The notes under the pieces are model-generated. The model was not told where the DNA came from, did no database searches, and saw only the letters and a program-made list of their open reading frames with translations. Source: an uncultured Pseudomonas sp. (GTDB taxonomy: Bacteria > Pseudomonadota > Gammaproteobacteria > Pseudomonadales > Pseudomonadaceae). From it: a stretch of 38,173 nt of DNA. Shown piece after piece: positions 17,115 to 24,960 of the stretch; the first letter of the stretch is position 1; each line of letters starts with the position of its first letter. The position numbers and the translations under genes are program-made. The DNA lies in the NCBI RefSeq assembly GCF_946885955.1, contig NZ_CAMPHI010000046.1, forward strand, positions 1 through 38,173. The letters run 5' to 3'.

Positions 17115-20100
17115 GCCTGCACCTGCTCCGTCTCATGCGCCGCCCGCTTCGGCGGTAATGGCGCGAAATACCCGACCACCAACAGCAATACGCCAACCCC
17201 GATAAACGAGATGATGCGCTCCAGACCGCCCCGGTTGCCCAGCTCGACGAAGAACAGCTTGGCCACCACGATGCCGATCAACGCGGCACCCAACAACCAC
17301 AGCTCACGGCGTTCGCGCAGGTGGCCGACGATCATCAGCGGCAGGGCGATCAGGGTCCAGACGATCGACAGCCCCGCCTGCACCAGCATCGATGCGAGTA
17401 ACGCATCCAGCTGATAAGCCACCCCACCCCAATGGTGGGCGGTGCGGAACACAGCGGCGGTCAACAGGGCGAACAGCGAGGCCCCGGCAATGACCTGGGC
17501 CAGCTGCCCCCCGCACCAATGGGCGATGCCCAGAGTCGGCAAGGCGCTACGCAGCCACTCATAAAGCGCGAACAGCACAATCAGCAAGCCCAGCTCCAGC
17601 GGGTTGATCAGCGGAACATAGGGCAAGGGTTCGGCCGCGCCGTCGCTGGCCATATTGGCCAGCCAGAACCAGCCGAGCATCAACAGCGCCAACGGCGCCG
17701 CGGCCAGCAGGCGGTACTCGCGCGGATAGGCCGACACCGGCCAAGGCCATTGGCGGGGCATCGACATCAGCAGCAGATACAGGCTCGGCAGCAACGCCCA
17801 GCCCAGCCAGCGCCAGGCGTTGTAATGCTCGGACAGCACGTACAGCAGATAGCGCAATTCCAACGCCAGCACGCCGAGGATCAACCAGCAGCCGAGCACA
17901 TGGGCGGCGCTCAAGGCGCCGGCCGGCAACAGTGTGCTCAGGCGACGCAACGACAGCAGGTGCACAGCGAACAGCGCGCCCCAAGCCAGCCAGCCGAAAT
18001 TCGCCGCTGGGTGATAAGTCGAGTGCCCGGCATACAACAGGATTACAGCGGCGACCGGCACCAGCAACGTGCACAGCAACGCCATGGCACGCCATCGCGC
18101 GCGCAACGCCACCAACATCCAAACGGCCACACTCGCGGCGGCGGCCAGCAGCAACAGCGGCGAGCCGAACGCCTGCGGGGCAAAACGCAGGATTTCACCA
18201 ATCAAGGCCAGCGCCCACCAACCAGCGCCCCATACCAACAGCAGTTGCGACAGGCGTTGCAGGCTCAGACTCGGCAATACACCCTGCTGCTCGCGCTTCG
18301 CGACCTGCTGCAGACGCCAGGCGCCGATCAACGCGGCGATGGCCAACACCGCCGGGGTCCAGAAGCCGGCATGAGCCAGCGGACGCAAGCCTTCACTGCT
18401 CAACTGCGCGAACAACAGCGGGCTGGCGAACAGGAAGGACACACCGCCGACCACCTGCAGCAGCAAGCCGAAGGCGAAACTGGCGCGTTGCTGCAAATGC
18501 AAACTGAGCCAGATGATCAGCAAGCCACTGCCACCCCAGACTGCACTGGCGCTCTGCCAGGGCAAGACGAACAGCACCGCCAGATTGATGAATACCAGGC
18601 CGACCAGCAGCACCAGCGACAAGCCGCGCATTAGATTGCGGTCGCTGCTGACCTGTTTGTCGCGAGCCGCCAAAAGCATGCCGCCGATCAGTGCCAGACC
18701 GATCAGCGAGGCTGTCATCAGGCTGCGCCAGCCGGTACCAAATGCTCCGGCACCGATTCCCGAAGCGCCATCCAATTGCAACAGGAACAGCGCACCGCCG
18801 AGCAGCTGCACGGCAAAGGCGCTGAACAGAAAGCTGCGCGACTGCAGACGCAGGCCGGCGAAGATCGTGCCCAGCCCCGCCAGCGCCCAACTGATCGCCG
18901 TGGCCTCAGTGTCGAAGCACAGCGGCGCGATCAGATAGAGAAAGGCCAGGCCCGCGCAGGCCAGCACCGGCATGCCACGACGCTCCCAGGCCGAGGATTG
19001 CTCATCGCGGGCCTGGCGCAGATTGCGGAAACTGAACAGCAAAGCAACGCCGAGCATCAGCGCACCGAGCGCCGGGCCGGCGAGCACGGTGTCGACGCCT
19101 TGACGCAGCTCGCCGATAAACGCCAGCGCCGCCCCCGCCTGCAGCAACAAGGCGAAGGCGCGGGCCAAACTGCGCCGCTGACGCAGCCCCATCCAGAAGA
19201 TCCCGGCGCCCTCCACCGCCCAGGCCGCGGAGGTCCAGCGTGCATCCAGGCCCAAGGGGATCGCCAAGGTGCCGAACACCACACCCAGCGCCATGCAGGT
19301 TTCCACCAACAACAAGGCACGCCCTGCGGTGCGCCCGGCCAACAGACGCGCCAGGCCCATATAGAACAGCCCCAGCGCCAGAGCGCTGAACGCCGCAGCG
19401 AGTTCAAGATGCTGAACCATGGCGAATTGCAAGCCGAAGCCAATCAGCGGTGGACCGAACAGCACGGTGCCGTCGACATAATCGCCCTGGCGCGCCGACC
19501 AGCGCAGCAACTCGTCGCGCTCGGCCGGCGCATCCGCCGCCTCGCGCAGCTTGCGTCGGGCGAACAGCAGGCCGATGGCCACGTACATGAGGAAGAACAG
19601 CACCAGGAACGGCTCGGTGCTCCAGAGCAACTCCGGCGTGTAGGAACGCAACCCCCAGGCGAAACCGATGCCGAAAGTACCGACGAAGCCGATCAGATTG
19701 AGCAAACGCCAGGCCTTGAACCAGGCAATGGCGAAAATCCCGCTGTTGAGCAGGATGAAATAGGAGAACAGCGCGACATGGTTGCCGCTGCCGGTCGAGG
19801 TCAGGATAGGCGCAGCGAAACCGCCGAGCGCCGCTGCCGCGGCCAGGCCCAGGGCGTTCTGCGCCACCGCGAGAATCGCCGAGCAAATCGTAACCGCCAC
19901 CAGCAGCCCAAGGGCGACTTTTGGATCGAGCAAGGGATGCAGGCGCATGGCGGCGAACACCGTCAAATACATCACCGCGATACCGGCGCCTTGCAACATC
20001 AAGCCGTAGTTCGGGTTGCGCAAGCGCAGCCACCAGCCCAGACCGAGCAGGACCACGGCGCTGGCGGCAACCCCGGCATAGCGCATTTCGACTGGAACAA

Positions 20101-20794
20101 CCATGCCTTCGGTGGCGTAGCGCAGAAGGAAGGCCAAGCCAAGGAACAACAACACCACGCCGATACGCAACACGGTGTTGCCGCCAAATAACCAGGCCTT
20201 GGCCATATCGATGGCACGCTCGATCGGCGAGGGTTCGCGCGGCTTCTTCGGCGCGGCGGGACGGGCGATTGGAGGCGGCGTCGCCACCTTTGCAGCGTTC
20301 GCGACCGGCTCAGCGCGCCGATCGATTTCGGGCTGACCGCTTGCGGACTGACTTGCCTCGGACTGAACGGTCTCTGAGGGAACGGCCGCAGACGAATGGG
20401 CGTCGAACGAACCGAGCGGCGGCGATTGGAAATCGAGCGTCCAGTCCAGCTCCGGTTGAGCCTCGGCGGTTTGCGCCGACTGCGCCGTTACTGGCGGCTC
20501 GGCGAGTGGCGTCACGGCCTCGACAGGTGCGCTCGGTGCAGCCTGGACCGGACCCGGCGCAGCGGTCTGCTCCAGCTTGAGCAGACGTTCGTAAAGTGCC
20601 GTGGTGCCTTGTTCGAAGCGCATGGAGAAGGCCTTGAGCTGGCCCATCAGCGCCGTATTACGCTTTTCCAGTTGCTGCAGTTTGAGCGCCTGGCCAATGG
20701 CCAAGCCGACCACGGCACCGAGAATCGCCCCGATCACCGACTCGTCGGCCAAGGCGCCCAACACCAACCCTACCAGCATGAAGATCCATTGCAT
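17111..20794 (-). CDS. DUF2339 family large multi-pass membrane protein
   Basis: 1227 residues. A short N-terminal hydrophobic segment with ESVIGAILGAVVGLAIG is followed by a coiled coil (QALKLQQLEKRNTALMGQL). A low-complexity Pro/Ala/Gln-rich linker (about 75-195) contains PSPIERAIDMAKAWLFGGNTVLRIGVVLLFLG at its end, the start of the membrane domain. Roughly 25-30 transmembrane helices fill the rest, with many Leu/Ala/Trp-rich segments. DUF2339 proteins of this size are widespread in gammaproteobacteria without assigned function. It is the first gene of a pair with the DUF3999 gene, preceded by AGGA about 10 bases before the ATG. Confidence 0.9.
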   Translation of the reverse strand: MQWIFMLVGLVLGALADESVIGAILGAVVGLAIGQALKLQQLEKRNTALMGQLKAFSMRFEQGTTALYERLLKLEQTAAPGPVQAAPSAPVEAVTPLAEPPVTAQSAQTAEAQPELDWTLDFQSPPLGSFDAHSSAAVPSETVQSEASQSASGQPEIDRRAEPVANAAKVATPPPIARPAAPKKPREPSPIERAIDMAKAWLFGGNTVLRIGVVLLFLGLAFLLRYATEGMVVPVEMRYAGVAASAVVLLGLGWWLRLRNPNYGLMLQGAGIAVMYLTVFAAMRLHPLLDPKVALGLLVAVTICSAILAVAQNALGLAAAAALGGFAAPILTSTGSGNHVALFSYFILLNSGIFAIAWFKAWRLLNLIGFVGTFGIGFAWGLRSYTPELLWSTEPFLVLFFLMYVAIGLLFARRKLREAADAPAERDELLRWSARQGDYVDGTVLFGPPLIGFGLQFAMVQHLELAAAFSALALGLFYMGLARLLAGRTAGRALLLVETCMALGVVFGTLAIPLGLDARWTSAAWAVEGAGIFWMGLRQRRSLARAFALLLQAGAALAFIGELRQGVDTVLAGPALGALMLGVALLFSFRNLRQARDEQSSAWERRGMPVLACAGLAFLYLIAPLCFDTEATAISWALAGLGTIFAGLRLQSRSFLFSAFAVQLLGGALFLLQLDGASGIGAGAFGTGWRSLMTASLIGLALIGGMLLAARDKQVSSDRNLMRGLSLVLLVGLVFINLAVLFVLPWQSASAVWGGSGLLIIWLSLHLQQRASFAFGLLLQVVGGVSFLFASPLLFAQLSSEGLRPLAHAGFWTPAVLAIAALIGAWRLQQVAKREQQGVLPSLSLQRLSQLLLVWGAGWWALALIGEILRFAPQAFGSPLLLLAAAASVAVWMLVALRARWRAMALLCTLLVPVAAVILLYAGHSTYHPAANFGWLAWGALFAVHLLSLRRLSTLLPAGALSAAHVLGCWLILGVLALELRYLLYVLSEHYNAWRWLGWALLPSLYLLLMSMPRQWPWPVSAYPREYRLLAAAPLALLMLGWFWLANMASDGAAEPLPYVPLINPLELGLLIVLFALYEWLRSALPTLGIAHWCGGQLAQVIAGASLFALLTAAVFRTAHHWGGVAYQLDALLASMLVQAGLSIVWTLIALPLMIVGHLRERRELWLLGAALIGIVVAKLFFVELGNRGGLERIISFIGVGVLLLVVGYFAPLPPKRAAHETEQVQA

Positions 20795-21071
20795 GCAGTG
20801 CGTTCCTACTCAGGTAATTCCAGGCCAGCAATTCCGCGCTAGTGGCCAGATACTGGCCAGAACCGGCACGCAGTATAAGGGCTCGTCTCGCCACTACCCA
20901 TAGAGACGATGCTGGGCCTATCACAGACACAGAAGATAGTTTTTGCGACCGACTCAGCCGAACTGAGCGGGAAGCCAAAGGGCAAACCACGACCAACCGG
21001 CGGATAGTCGCTCACAAGTGGCTGAAGGCCGCTATTATCGCCCGCCGTTCCACTGACTCTTGCCGACTTCC

Positions 21072-21473
21072 ATGAAAAACAACCTGATCGCCGCCGCCGA
21101 ACTCGACCGCCTGGAAACCTGGGCCAAATACACCGGCGATATGTGCCACAGCTGCAACTCCACCTGCTGCACCCTGCCGGTGGAGGTGCGCATCGGCGAC
21201 CTGATCCGCATCGGTGTAGTCGATGAATTCGAGCGCGGCGAACCGCCAAGGAATATCGCCAAGCGTCTACAAAAAGACGGCATCGTCGAGCGCTTCAATC
21301 AAAAGTCAGGAATCTTCACCCTGACGCGCATGAGCAATAACGATTGCCTGTACCTCGACCGAAAATCTCGACTGTGTACCATTTACGACAAACGACCGGA
21401 CACTTGTCGTAATCATCCGAAGGTCGGGCCCCGTCCCGGCTACTGCGCCTACCAGCCAAAAACCGCGAACTAG
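21072..21473 (+). CDS. YkgJ-family cysteine-cluster protein
   Basis: 133 residues from ATG 21072; an in-frame TTG twelve bases earlier is less likely. Eight cysteines (25, 28, 32, 33, 92, 102, 112, 125) form the YkgJ/UPF0153 pattern, with CHSCNSTCCTLPVEV near the start and CLYLDRKSRLCTIYDKRPDTC near the end. The family is thought to bind zinc or an iron-sulfur centre, and its function is unknown. It is transcribed away from the DUF2339 gene and is followed by a strong terminator. It is the last conserved gene before the alginate cluster. Confidence 0.9.
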   Translation: MKNNLIAAAELDRLETWAKYTGDMCHSCNSTCCTLPVEVRIGDLIRIGVVDEFERGEPPRNIAKRLQKDGIVERFNQKSGIFTLTRMSNNDCLYLDRKSRLCTIYDKRPDTCRNHPKVGPRPGYCAYQPKTAN

Positions 21474-21483
21474 AGCACTGTCT

Positions 21484-21506
21484 GCCCAGGCAATCTGGGC
21501 CTTTTT
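21484..21506 (+). terminator. Rho-independent terminator after the YkgJ-like gene
   Basis: GCCCAG (21484-21489) pairs with CTGGGC (21495-21500) around a GCAAT loop, followed by CTTTTT. It begins 11 bases after the YkgJ-like stop and insulates the alginate cluster from upstream transcription. Confidence 0.85.
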
Positions 21507-21519
21507 CAGGCCCATTGCG

Positions 21520-21566
21520 CTTTATTTACGCGCACGCGATGGTGTCAAACTGCCACTTTATTTACG
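21520..21566. repeat. 11-bp direct repeat CTTTATTTACG
   Basis: Two exact copies, at 21520-21530 and 21556-21566, are spaced 36 bases start to start. They lie just after the terminator, far upstream in the algD leader, and could be regulator sites or a duplication scar. Confidence 0.7.
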
Positions 21567-21766
21567 GAATAAGTACCATCTTTCTTAGCACTATTCCATC
21601 TATGTCAAGTTATTGACTACTTCCTGCACGCTGTTAGCCTAAGGCCGTAATCTTGACGCGACACAGTCTAATTCGCTCTCATACGCAGTGACGCGAGTGG
21701 GAAGCAGACGCTGTCATCAAAGCAAAAAAACAAGTAGTGCATCCAAACAGAACGGCGACGGACTTA

Positions 21767-21783
21767 GCTGCAGTCTCTGCAGC
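21767..21783. promoter_or_regulatory. Operator-like inverted repeat in the algD leader
   Basis: GCTGCAG (21767-21773) and CTGCAGC (21777-21783) are perfect arms with a TCT spacer. The symmetry is that of a dimeric regulator site, about 130 bases before the algD start. No matching regulator is known to me. Confidence 0.45.
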
Positions 21784-21794
21784 CGCTCGCCTTA

Positions 21795-21813
21795 CGCCAC
21801 CGCGAAAGTGGCG
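21795..21813. promoter_or_regulatory. Short hairpin in the algD leader
   Basis: CGCCAC (21795-21800) pairs with GTGGCG (21808-21813) around the 7-base loop CGCGAAA. If transcribed it would form a stable leader hairpin about 100 bases before algD, 12 bases after the preceding inverted repeat. Confidence 0.4.
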
Positions 21814-21912
21814 ATTATCTGCCCAAAACTGATCTTCGACTGGTGTCACGACAGCTGGTTTCGTTCGCCTCGAAATTGATCGTCATATGGGAACCGTAGG
21901 GAGATGGGCCAA

Positions 21913-23223
21913 ATGCGTATCAGTATCTTTGGGTTGGGTTATGTCGGAGCCGTGTGTGCAGGTTGCCTTTCGGCGCGCGGCCATCATGTGATCGGCGTGG
22001 ATATCTCGCCGAGCAAAATCGCTCTGATCAATCAGGGCAAATCGCCAATCGTCGAGCCGGGCCTCGGCGAGCTGCTGCAAAGCGGCGTCAATTCCGGGCG
22101 GCTATACGGCACCACCGATGTCGAGGCCGCCGTCCTCGCCAGCGAACTGTCGTTTATCGCGGTCGGCACGCCAAGCAAACGCAATGGCGATCTCGACCTC
22201 GGCTACATGGAGTCGGTGTGCACGCAGATCGGCACTGCGCTACGCGAGAAGAGCGCCCGGCATACCGTGGTGGTGCGCAGCACGGTCCTGCCGGGCACGG
22301 TGAAGAACGTGGTGATCCCGCTGATCGAGGCGGCTTCGGGGAAAACCGCCGGCGTCGATTTCGGCGTCGCCACCAACCCCGAATTCCTTCGTGAAAGCAC
22401 CGCGATCAAGGATTACGACTTCCCCGCGATGACCGTGATCGGCGAGCTGGATCCGCAATCGGGTGACTTGCTCGAGCAGCTGTACAGCGAGCTGGACGCA
22501 CCGATTATTCGCAAGTCGATCGAAGTCGCCGAGATGATCAAGTACACCTGCAATGTGTGGCACGCCACCAAGGTGACCTTCGCCAACGAGATCGGCAATA
22601 TCGCCAAGGCGGCGGGCGTAGACGGCCGCGAGGTGATGGACGTGATCTGCCAGGATCACAAACTCAATCTGTCCAAGTACTACATGACACCTGGCTTCGC
22701 CTTCGGCGGTTCCTGCCTGCCCAAGGATGTGCGCGCGCTGACCTACCGCGCCGCACAGATGGACGTGCAGCACCCATTGCTCGGCGCCATCATGCCGAGC
22801 AACCGGATTCAGGTGCAGCGCGCCTTCGACATGGTATCCAGTTGCGACAAGCGCAAGATCGGCCTGCTTGGCCTGAGTTTCAAGGCAGGCACGGACGACC
22901 TGCGCGAAAGCCCCCTGGTCGAGCTGGCGGAAATGCTGATCGGCAAGGGCTATGACCTGCGCATTTTCGACAGCAACGTCGAATACGCCCGGGTAATGGG
23001 CGCCAACAAGGAATACATCGAGTCGAAAATCCCTCATGTTTCCTCGCTTCTGCATTCCGAGCTGAACGAGGTAGTCGAGTCATCCGATGTGCTGATTATC
23101 GGCAACGGCGATCGCCGTTTCGCCGAAGTACTGAACAAGGTCAGTAGTGACAAACAGGTCATCGACCTTGTGGGCTTCCTGTCCAGTACCGCCTGCGCGA
23201 ACCACCAGGGCATTTGCTGGTAA
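21913..23223 (+). CDS. algD: GDP-mannose 6-dehydrogenase
   Basis: 436 residues from ATG 21913 (MRISIFGLGYVGAV), identical in length to P. aeruginosa AlgD as I recall it. An ATG nine bases upstream would sit directly on the AGGGAG site, so it is unlikely. The enzyme oxidises GDP-mannose to GDP-mannuronate with NAD, the committed step of alginate synthesis. An N-terminal NAD-binding GLGYVG motif, TNPEFLREST, KYTCNVWHA and catalytic Cys268 in FGGSCLPKDVR are all present, as is the C-terminal GLSFKAGTDDLRESP. It is the first gene of the cluster, and algA follows after 37 bases. Sequence resemblance to Pseudomonas AlgD is very strong. Confidence 0.98.
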   Translation: MRISIFGLGYVGAVCAGCLSARGHHVIGVDISPSKIALINQGKSPIVEPGLGELLQSGVNSGRLYGTTDVEAAVLASELSFIAVGTPSKRNGDLDLGYMESVCTQIGTALREKSARHTVVVRSTVLPGTVKNVVIPLIEAASGKTAGVDFGVATNPEFLRESTAIKDYDFPAMTVIGELDPQSGDLLEQLYSELDAPIIRKSIEVAEMIKYTCNVWHATKVTFANEIGNIAKAAGVDGREVMDVICQDHKLNLSKYYMTPGFAFGGSCLPKDVRALTYRAAQMDVQHPLLGAIMPSNRIQVQRAFDMVSSCDKRKIGLLGLSFKAGTDDLRESPLVELAEMLIGKGYDLRIFDSNVEYARVMGANKEYIESKIPHVSSLLHSELNEVVESSDVLIIGNGDRRFAEVLNKVSSDKQVIDLVGFLSSTACANHQGICW

Positions 23224-23260
23224 CCGCTCGGCACGCATCACACATTCAAGGAGCACGACC

Positions 23261-24712
23261 ATGATCCCAGTCATTCTCTCGGGCGGCAGCGGTTCCCGAC
23301 TCTGGCCGCTGTCACGCAAGCTTTATCCCAAGCAGTTTCTGACCCTGTCCGGATCGCACACGCTGTTTCAGCAAACCCTGCTGCGGCTGAATGACGAGCA
23401 GATGGCGGCGCCCATTGTGGTGTGCAACGAGGAGCATCGCTTCATCGTCGGCGAGCAGCTCGCCGAAATTGGCTGCGAGGCCCAGGCGGTATTGCTCGAA
23501 CCTTTCGGCCGCAACACCGCGCCGGCGATCGCCATTGCGGCGATGAAACTGATGGCCGAAGGGCGCGATGAATTGCTGCTGGTACTGCCCGCCGATCACC
23601 TGATCGGCGATCGAGATGCCCTGCATGCGGCGCTGACGCTGGGCCGCAGTGCCGCCGAACGCGGCGAGATGGTGCTGTTCGGCGTGCCGGCGAACAAGCC
23701 GGAAACCGGCTACGGCTACATCAAGAGCAATCCGAGCCCGGAGCGGTTGCCCAACGGAGTGTTGGCCGTCGAACGGTTCGTCGAGAAGCCAAGCCTGAGC
23801 AAAGCCTGTGAATTCGTCGCCAGCGGCGATTATTTCTGGAACAGCGGCATGTTCCTGTTCCGCAGCAGCCGCTACCTGGAAGAGTTGAAACGCCACGAAC
23901 CGGATATCTATGACACCTGCGTACTGGCGCTGGAGCGCAGCAGCGAGGATGACGCCTATGTGCTGATCGACTCGGCCACGTTCGCCTGCTGCCCGGAAAA
24001 CTCCATCGACTACGCGGTAATGGAAAAAACCGAGCGTGCCTGCGTGGTACCGCTGGATGCGGGCTGGAGCGACATCGGCTGCTGGTCTTCGCTGTGGGAT
24101 GTGCAGGACAAGGACGCCCAGGGCAATGCAGCGACAGGCGACGTGCTGATGGAGGACTGCCGCAACTGTCTGGTGCACAGCACCGACAAACTGGTCACCC
24201 TGATCGGCCTCGACGACCTCGTGGTGGTGGAAACCAAGGATGCGGTGATGATCGCTCCGCGCGAACGCGCCCAGGAAGTCAAGCAGCTGGTCAATACCCT
24301 GACCGCCCAAGGCCGCCCGGAAACCCAGAAGCACAGCCAGGTTTACCGGCCTTGGGGCGCTTACGACTCGGTGGATGTCGGCTCGCGCTTCCAGGTCAAG
24401 CACATCTCGGTCAAGCCCGGTGCGCAGCTCTCTCTGCAGATGCATCACCATCGCGCCGAACACTGGATCGTGGTCTCGGGCACCGCCCAGGTGACGTGCG
24501 ACGACAGAACCTTTCTGCTTACCGAAAACCAGTCGACCTATATCCCTATCGCTTCGGTGCATCGTCTGGCCAACCCGGGAAGGATTCCCCTGGAAATCAT
24601 CGAAGTGCAATCCGGCAGTTACCTCGGCGAGGACGACATCCAGCGGCTGGAAGACGTCTATGGGCGCACCAGCGAACGGCGCGATACGGAGCGCGTGCTG
24701 GTGAAGTCCTGA
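23261..24712 (+). CDS. algA: Bifunctional phosphomannose isomerase / mannose-1-phosphate guanylyltransferase
   Basis: 483 residues from ATG 23261, with AAGGAG 7 bases upstream. It converts fructose-6-phosphate to mannose-6-phosphate and mannose-1-phosphate to GDP-mannose. Motifs: the nucleotidyltransferase signature LSGGSGSRLWPLSRKLYPKQ at the N-terminus, FVEKP in the middle and the isomerase cupin region QMHHHRAEHWIVVSGTAQVTCDD near the C-terminus. AlgC, which links the two activities, is not in the window, as in other Pseudomonas. In the classical operon algA is the last gene. Here it follows algD directly, putting both GDP-sugar enzymes first. A 240-base gap then separates it from alg8. 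Confidence 0.97.
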   Translation: MIPVILSGGSGSRLWPLSRKLYPKQFLTLSGSHTLFQQTLLRLNDEQMAAPIVVCNEEHRFIVGEQLAEIGCEAQAVLLEPFGRNTAPAIAIAAMKLMAEGRDELLLVLPADHLIGDRDALHAALTLGRSAAERGEMVLFGVPANKPETGYGYIKSNPSPERLPNGVLAVERFVEKPSLSKACEFVASGDYFWNSGMFLFRSSRYLEELKRHEPDIYDTCVLALERSSEDDAYVLIDSATFACCPENSIDYAVMEKTERACVVPLDAGWSDIGCWSSLWDVQDKDAQGNAATGDVLMEDCRNCLVHSTDKLVTLIGLDDLVVVETKDAVMIAPRERAQEVKQLVNTLTAQGRPETQKHSQVYRPWGAYDSVDVGSRFQVKHISVKPGAQLSLQMHHHRAEHWIVVSGTAQVTCDDRTFLLTENQSTYIPIASVHRLANPGRIPLEIIEVQSGSYLGEDDIQRLEDVYGRTSERRDTERVLVKS

Positions 24713-24840
24713 CGCGATGCGTGAGCACTGGCGCCGCCCAACGACGCCATGCGCATGACACCTTCTAGGTAAAACCTGGCCGCACGCCTGGCGCTGACGG
24801 CAATCATGTTGAACGAACCTTTCGGGATGAGGGGTAGGCT

Positions 24841-24960
24841 ATGAAATTCGGAACGGGACGCCCCGCCAACGCCGCACGCTCGAGCGGCTACGCCATGGCC
24901 TCAGGTCGAGGACCGCAGGCCGGGTACGCGGCCATCAAGGAGCAGCGCAACCATGCATGA
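24841..24960 (+). CDS. Possible small leader ORF (39 codons) overlapping alg8
   Basis: ATG 24841 opens a 39-residue frame, MKFGTGRPANAARSSGY onward, ending NHA at a TGA (24958-24960). AGG lies 6 bases and GAGGGG about 10-15 bases upstream. Its end overlaps the alg8 start by eight bases, which would allow translational coupling. The peptide is basic and Gly/Ala-rich with no domain. It could be a real small protein, a leader controlling alg8 translation, or chance, and I cannot choose among these. It is the only thing I see in the 240-base gap between algA and alg8. Confidence 0.35.
   Translation: MKFGTGRPANAARSSGYAMASGRGPQAGYAAIKEQRNHA

Larger units (their letters stand above)
21507..21912 (+). 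promoter_or_regulatory. Long leader/regulatory region upstream of algD
   Basis: About 400 bases without a credible gene, more AT-rich than the surroundings. A long regulated leader is also typical of algD in P. aeruginosa, where AlgU, AlgR and AmrZ act. Contents seen here: an 11-base direct repeat, a perfect 7-bp inverted repeat at 21767-21783 and a hairpin at 21795-21813. I found no clear AlgU promoter (GAACTT with TCTGA) and no exact AlgR box. A weak sigma-70-like pair, TTGACT at 21613 and TAGCCT at 21635, is possible. AGGGAG at 21898-21903 is the ribosome-binding site for ATG 21913. Confidence 0.6.

Noticed and set aside
21541..21554. Sigma-54 promoter candidate (GG then GC after nine bases)
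   Set aside because: The spacing is one base short of the -24/-12 consensus, and the TTGC element is poor.
21749..21780. AlgU promoter candidate GAACGG with TCTCT
   Set aside because: The -35 is a poor match, spacing is 18 and the -10 is weak; not enough to call.
23312..24610. 432-codon minus-strand frame opposite algA
   Set aside because: algA is unmistakable on the plus strand; the antisense product has no recognisable domain.
24713..24840. Insertion sequence remnant between algA and alg8
   Set aside because: I see no inverted terminal repeats, target duplication or transposase fragment.
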